From contig DKWV01000048.1 in assembly GCA_002491905.1 (NCBI GenBank), forward strand, positions 1 to 64,000: a stretch of DNA of 64,000 nucleotides, read 5' to 3'. Origin of the DNA: Lachnospiraceae bacterium UBA7143. GTDB lineage: Bacteria > Bacillota > Clostridia > Lachnospirales > Lachnospiraceae. Below the pieces are notes generated by a model. The model had not been told where the DNA came from. It saw only the letters and a list, made by a program, of their open reading frames with translations, and did not search any database. Position numbers and translations under genes: made by a program. Below are positions 60,298 through 64,000 of the stretch, piece by piece; position 1 is the first letter of the stretch; each line of letters starts with the position of its first letter.

Positions 60298-61290
60298 CTA
60301 TTTTTCTGCGGTTTCCCCGCGTGTAAAAAAGGCTCTTCCATAATATCTGTGCAAAAACCGCGTATCACAATCCCGTATCGCCACACCGCACAGCTTACAG
60401 TCCTGCATCTTTAACTGCCCGATCACATAGGCGGCAAAGGAACCATGCACCGTGCCAAACGGAAGAGATAATATCACGCCTCCCGCTCCCCGCATTTCCC
60501 GAAGCTCCTCCTCCGAAAAGGACTTAGCTCTGTCCAGCTCACAGATCTGGATATCCCCAAACTTTTCCCGCAAATAGGCAAGATTTTTTTCATAATCCTG
60601 TTTCAGCGTTTCTTCCTCAGAGTCATATCCAACAAATGACACTTCCGTCACTTTTTCGGCATCTCCCGCCACCAAAATTCGGTCGTCCATCACATAATAG
60701 AGAGAGAATCCTATAAGACTGATAAACAGTCCAAGAAACGCGCCCACAAAAACAGCCTGTGCCATCCTGCTGTCTGCCACCACCAGCTCCGCCTCCGTCT
60801 GGCGGATTGCGTGGATTTCTATAAACTCTTTCGCCTGCCCGCCGTAAGTCTCAAGCGCCTGCACCGCCGCGCCGAGAATCGCATCTGTGCGCTCCGCCCT
60901 GTGAGTCGTAACCGTAATTGTCAGGAGACGAATGTCCGAGAGAATCTCCGCCTTGATGGCCGCCTCCGCCTCCTCGCGCGTATAATCAGCGGAAAGGTTC
61001 GCCAGCGTCAGTTCCATAATCGGATCAGCCGCCATCAGATCATTCCACGTATAGCCATTGTATGCCTGATAGACCTCCCCCGTCTCGTCCGTCGCAAAAT
61101 CCAGATACACCTTTGCGTAAGCCGTATACTCCCGCTCCGATTCCGGCACCGTGCGCACCACCGCATAGACCAGCGCCCCAAGCAAAGCACCCCCGACCAG
61201 AGCGCCCATCACAAACGGCAGCTTTCCCAGCAGACAAAGCATATATTTTTTCAAATCCATACCGTCATTCACATAGTTACTGTCTTTCAT
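60298..61290 (-). CDS. Wzz-like chain-length protein with a degenerate kinase-like tail
   Basis: 330 residues. Helix 1 at about 25-45, an outer coiled region, helix 2 at about 177-200 (Wzz/CpsC/YveK architecture), then a cytoplasmic part of 130 residues. That tail ends LKMQDCKLCGVAIRDCDTRF and HRYYG, resembling the last segment of bacterial tyrosine kinases (GVVLN..D, YYYG), but has no Walker A or B motif. It would set polymer length with the EpsG-like polymerase. ATG at 61290 has GGAAGGA upstream; preferred over 61329. A separate active BY-kinase gene is not in the window. Confidence 0.82.
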   Translation of the reverse strand: MKDSNYVNDGMDLKKYMLCLLGKLPFVMGALVGGALLGALVYAVVRTVPESEREYTAYAKVYLDFATDETGEVYQAYNGYTWNDLMAADPIMELTLANLSADYTREEAEAAIKAEILSDIRLLTITVTTHRAERTDAILGAAVQALETYGGQAKEFIEIHAIRQTEAELVVADSRMAQAVFVGAFLGLFISLIGFSLYYVMDDRILVAGDAEKVTEVSFVGYDSEEETLKQDYEKNLAYLREKFGDIQICELDRAKSFSEEELREMRGAGGVILSLPFGTVHGSFAAYVIGQLKMQDCKLCGVAIRDCDTRFLHRYYGRAFFTRGETAEK

Positions 61291-61343
61291 AACGTAAATC
61301 CTTCCACTCCACCCATATACAGCAGCCACGCAGTCGGCGTTTC

Positions 61344-61349
61344 ATTATA
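61344..61349 (-). promoter_or_regulatory. Possible -10 box before the Wzz-like gene
   Basis: TATAAT on the minus strand, about 55 bp before the ATG at 61290. A TTGACA lies at 61376-61381 but the spacing is 26 bp, too long for a normal sigma-A promoter, so any promoter here would need an activator or be weak. Confidence 0.3.
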
Positions 61350-61387
61350 CTCCGCCAGCCCAGCGAAGCGAAGGCTGTCAATACCCA

Positions 61388-61522
61388 GCGCAGGAGACAG
61401 ACGGTTTCTTAAGGAGCCCCTTGAAAAACGCTGGTACTTAGCGAGGTCCTTTCGAGCTTAGTACCGCTGCGTTTTGAACGGAGCGCAAGCGCGGCGACGT
61501 AGAAACCGCCTGCCTCCTGCGC
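61388..61522 (-). repeat. 135-nt nested inverted repeat in the leader of the Wzz-like gene
   Basis: Outer arms of 22 nt at 61388-61409 and 61501-61522 pair at 20 of 22 positions; inner arms AAAACGC..GGTACT.AGC at 61425-61442 and 61456-61475 form a second stem. A competing pairing exists between GGCGACG (61493-61499) and CGTCGCC just inside the right arm. The element fills most of the gap between the sugar transferase and the Wzz-like gene. No T-run follows. Confidence 0.7.
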
Positions 61523-61558
61523 GTCGCCGCTTCACTACCCCGTTGCGCCGTTTTTTCC

Positions 61559-62929
61559 CTACTTCATCGCCGTCGTCTGGTTCTCCTCAACCCCCTCCGT
61601 GCTCTCCGGCTTAATGAGAATTTTCAGCGTCAGCAGCATCAGCTTCAGATCCAGCCACACGGAGTACTGCTCGATATAGGTCAGATCCAGTTTCAGTTTA
61701 TCATACGGCGTCGTATTGTATTTCCCGTAGACCTGCGCATAACCTGCAAGCCCCGCCTTCACCTTCATACGGAAAGCGAACTCCGGCATCTCCTCCATAT
61801 ACTTGTCGATGATCTCCGGCCTTTCCGGTCTGGGACCGATAAAGGACATCTCCCCTTTGAATATATTGAACAGCTGCGGAAGTTCATCAATCCTTGTCGC
61901 ACGGATAAACCGGCCTACAGGCGTAATACGGGAATCATTTTTGGACGCAAGCCGCGCCACCCCGTCCTTCTCCGCATCCACCCGCATACTCCTGAATTTT
62001 AAGATATAAAATTCCTTTCTGTCACGGGTGCAGCGGATCTGCTTATAAAAAACCGGCCCGCCGTCATAGAGCTTGATCGCCGCCGCCGTAACCAGCATAA
62101 AGGGCGAGGCAATCACAAGCAGCAGCACCGAGCAGATCAGATCAATTAACCGCTTCGCCGCCCGCTGTTCCACCTTGAGGGAATACTCACGTGTCAGATA
62201 AATGGGCGTATCGAACAGATGAAGCTGGTCCGCGCCACGGATAAGCACATCTGAAATCTTCGGCATCGTATATACCCGCACAGACCGGCTGTAACAATAT
62301 TTTAAAAGGGCGTTCCTGTCTACCGCGGAAATATCCCACAGCACCACCGCTCCGTAGCCCTGCCCGATCTCTTCCTTCACCGCCTCCATGCCCGCTGAGA
62401 TATTCAGGCAGTTTTTGATCCGATACTTATCCTTCCTCGTCTCAAATTTCCTTACGATATCATCAATCGGCCGCTCCCCGTGTACAATCAGTATTTCCCT
62501 GGGCGGAAAAGCCTTATAATAGCAGGCATTGCAGAAAAACACCCACGCACCCGCAAGAGCCGTCTGAATAAGCATAGTCCAGACAATGGGCCGCACATCC
62601 ACCACCCAGTTCGCCATCAGGGAAATCTGAAAATAGGAAATCACATTGACAATGAGCAGTGAAAACAATTCTGAAATAAACACGTCCACCGGCTTTAAAT
62701 ACCCGATTTTTAACGCGCCGTATGTATTCGCGAAAAAAAACAACAGCACGAAATAGATCAGGAGGATCAGCACATGCCCTTTAAAATAAAATCGGAAATT
62801 CCTGTGCGTTCTCAGGAACGGATAATACTCCGTCAGCCAGAAATACGCATAGACTGCCGTCTGAAAGATCAGCCCGATAAAGGAGAGCTGTAAAATAATC
62901 ATTCTTTTAAATGTTTCCACTTTTTTCAT
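61559..62929 (-). CDS. Polyprenyl glycosylphosphotransferase, WbaP/CpsE-type (long form)
   Basis: 456 residues. Four N-terminal helices, a central Rossmann-like domain (about 140-250), a re-entrant helix (LLLVIASPFMLVTAAAIKLY), and the catalytic sugar transferase domain with KFRSMR, Asp-Glu dyad in RIDELPQLFNIFKGEMSFIGPRPE and KAGLAGYAQVYGKYNTTP. It starts a lipid-linked repeat unit by moving a hexose- or HexNAc-phosphate to undecaprenyl phosphate. First cytoplasmic step of the EPS block; a second initiator of the short type lies at 12084-12728. Confidence 0.93.
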   Translation of the reverse strand: MKKVETFKRMIILQLSFIGLIFQTAVYAYFWLTEYYPFLRTHRNFRFYFKGHVLILLIYFVLLFFFANTYGALKIGYLKPVDVFISELFSLLIVNVISYFQISLMANWVVDVRPIVWTMLIQTALAGAWVFFCNACYYKAFPPREILIVHGERPIDDIVRKFETRKDKYRIKNCLNISAGMEAVKEEIGQGYGAVVLWDISAVDRNALLKYCYSRSVRVYTMPKISDVLIRGADQLHLFDTPIYLTREYSLKVEQRAAKRLIDLICSVLLLVIASPFMLVTAAAIKLYDGGPVFYKQIRCTRDRKEFYILKFRSMRVDAEKDGVARLASKNDSRITPVGRFIRATRIDELPQLFNIFKGEMSFIGPRPERPEIIDKYMEEMPEFAFRMKVKAGLAGYAQVYGKYNTTPYDKLKLDLTYIEQYSVWLDLKLMLLTLKILIKPESTEGVEENQTTAMK

Positions 62930-62933
62930 GGTT

Positions 62934-63764
62934 TTATATCCGCCTCATCGTCGCCCTGTATGCCCAAAACACAAAATGGAATGCGCTGGACACTACAGAA
63001 AGCTTCTCCTGCCTGCGGTACAGATTCCAGATCCGCTTTACCGCCTTAAATTTATTGGAGGACAGAGATCGCGGTGGTCTCCTGTAGACCGCAAGCACTT
63101 CGTCAAGTCCGCAGGCCGGATATCCCGCCCGCAGAATCTGCCACCATGCCGCCGTGTCTTCGCTCTCCACCTGCGGCATCCGCATCAGCCCATCCGGGAC
63201 AATATACCGATCAAGCACAACGGTGGTAGTAAAAATAACCGTCCGCGACAGTGCCTCCTTATAAGTCAGGATTTCCGGCACATGCACTATCTTTCCCGTA
63301 GGCATGGCCGATTCATCGCCAAACTCATAGGCGGAAAACACAAAGCCTGCCCTCTTTTCCCTCATAAAGGAAAGCTGCTTTTCCAGCTTGTCCGAAATCC
63401 AGATATCGTCCGCATCAAGAAAGGCAATATACCGCCCGCCCGCCAGATCCATCCCCGTATTGCGGGCTGCGGCCGCACCCTCGTTTTTATTTTTACAGAT
63501 TAGAAGAACTTTTTTCCCTTCCCCGCACAAATATTCCTCAATATGCCTTATATTTTCATGCGCCGTCACCGAATGATGCTCGTATGCGGAGAGCGCCGCT
63601 TCTATCGCCGCAACACTGTCGTCCCCGGAGCAGTCATCTACCAGCAGGAGTTCCCATCTGCCGTATGTCTGCGAAAACACCATCCTGATGGTATCGGCAA
63701 TATAGGCCCCGGCCTGGTACACCGGCACGATAATGCTGACCAGCCCGTCCTCTTTATCCTTCAA
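62934..63764 (-). CDS. GT2 glycosyltransferase (TuaG-like)
   Basis: 276 residues. VSIIVPVYQAGAYIADTIRM, WELLLVDDCSGDDSV, AARNTGMDLAGGRYIAFLDA with DADD, and TTTVVLDR followed by MPQVESEDTAAWWQILRAG, wording close to TuaG-type enzymes of teichuronic acid synthesis. A short insert (YEHHSVTAHENIRHIEEYLC) separates the first two motifs. Overlaps the GtrB-like gene by 11 bp and precedes the sugar transferase by 4 bp. Confidence 0.9.
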   Translation of the reverse strand: MKDKEDGLVSIIVPVYQAGAYIADTIRMVFSQTYGRWELLLVDDCSGDDSVAAIEAALSAYEHHSVTAHENIRHIEEYLCGEGKKVLLICKNKNEGAAAARNTGMDLAGGRYIAFLDADDIWISDKLEKQLSFMREKRAGFVFSAYEFGDESAMPTGKIVHVPEILTYKEALSRTVIFTTTVVLDRYIVPDGLMRMPQVESEDTAAWWQILRAGYPACGLDEVLAVYRRPPRSLSSNKFKAVKRIWNLYRRQEKLSVVSSAFHFVFWAYRATMRRI

Positions 63765-64000
63765 TTTCCCGTCCCCCGATCTCTTCCCTGACCAGATAGA
63801 TCGGCCTTCTCTTCACTTCCATATAAGTCTTTGACAAATATTGCCCGACTATTCCGAGACAGAACAGCTGCACGCCGCTGACCATCATAATAATGCAGAC
63901 AAGGGACGGCCAGCCGGAAGTCGGATCGCCGAATACAAGTTTTCGCACAATTGTCACAATAATTATGATAAAAGCAACCAGGCAGAAAAACACACCCGCC
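63754..64000 (-). CDS. GtrB/DPM1-like GT2, C-terminal part (runs off the window)
   Basis: The last 81 residues only; the frame stays open to the window edge so the start and catalytic domain lie beyond 64000. Two helices (FFCLVAFIIIIVTIVRKLVF and SLVCIIMMVSGVQLFCLGI) followed by VGQYLSKTYMEVKRRPIYLV are the typical end of GtrB-type enzymes, which make polyprenyl-phosphate sugars. This would supply donors for the GT-C-like proteins, with GtrA (33852-34280) as flippase. Confidence 0.85.
   Translation of the reverse strand, partial: AGVFFCLVAFIIIIVTIVRKLVFGDPTSGWPSLVCIIMMVSGVQLFCLGIVGQYLSKTYMEVKRRPIYLVREEIGGREIEG

Noticed and set aside
61344..61381. TATAAT and TTGACA before the Wzz-like gene as a normal promoter
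   Set aside because: The two boxes are 26 bp apart, outside the 15-20 bp range for sigma-A; kept only as a weak -10 candidate.

Overview
The window reads as one end of a very large surface-glycan locus from a Gram-positive anaerobe, most likely a Lachnospiraceae-type Clostridium relative. Reasons: strong AGGAGG-type ribosome sites, sigma-A promoters (including extended -10 boxes), families common in gut Firmicutes (DUF6020, DUF6056, EpsG, GtrA, the orotate-PRTase-like protein, Rpn-type proteins) and no outer-membrane assembly genes. The taxon is an inference from family flavour. 52 of 53 genes lie on the minus strand, so transcription runs from high to low coordinates. No rRNA, tRNA, CRISPR array or complete insertion sequence was seen.

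Layout in transcription order. (1) 64000-50563: an EPS/capsule block with a GtrB-type GT2 (cut by the window edge), a large polyprenyl glycosylphosphotransferase, a Wzz-like protein behind a 135-nt inverted-repeat leader, an EpsG polymerase-like protein, several GT2/GT4 enzymes and two GT-C-like membrane proteins. (2) 50566-37252: a segment opened by a perfect consensus promoter in front of mtnA, followed by pseB, pseC, a YfhO-like membrane protein, a GT2, an aminotransferase-like/PseG fusion, an Rpn-type gene with its own promoter, pseF, pseI, an ATP-grasp gene and a GT52-like transferase. With the PseH-like GNAT at 26182-26796 this is a whole pseudaminic acid (Pse) route. (3) 36044-17961: a PglK-like ABC flippase, GtrA, acyltransferase, GNATs, several GT-C-like proteins, WecE, an O-antigen-ligase-like protein, and PglF/PglE-like enzymes, ending at a terminator hairpin. 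(4) 17781-13746: a two-component system with an ABC transporter, bounded by two related hairpins. (5) 12995-13636: the only plus-strand gene, a phosphoribosyltransferase. (6) 12728-48: a second glycan operon from its own promoter: PglC-like phosphoglycosyltransferase, ATP-grasp, PglA-like GT4, UDP-HexNAc dehydrogenase, WbpP-like epimerase, formyltransferase, three GT4s and two GT-C-like proteins.

How the parts fit (inference): two initiating phosphoglycosyltransferases (12084-12728 and 61559-62929) suggest at least two lipid-linked glycans. The sugar-nucleotide genes point to Pse, a 4-amino-4,6-dideoxy-HexNAc, Fuc4N and a HexNAc uronic acid. GNAT, formyl, acyl and ATP-grasp enzymes could decorate these. 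Eight polytopic proteins with an acidic motif in the first outer loop are likely GT-C enzymes using polyprenyl-phosphate sugars outside the membrane, in keeping with GtrA and GtrB. No intergenic stretch exceeds 300 bases.
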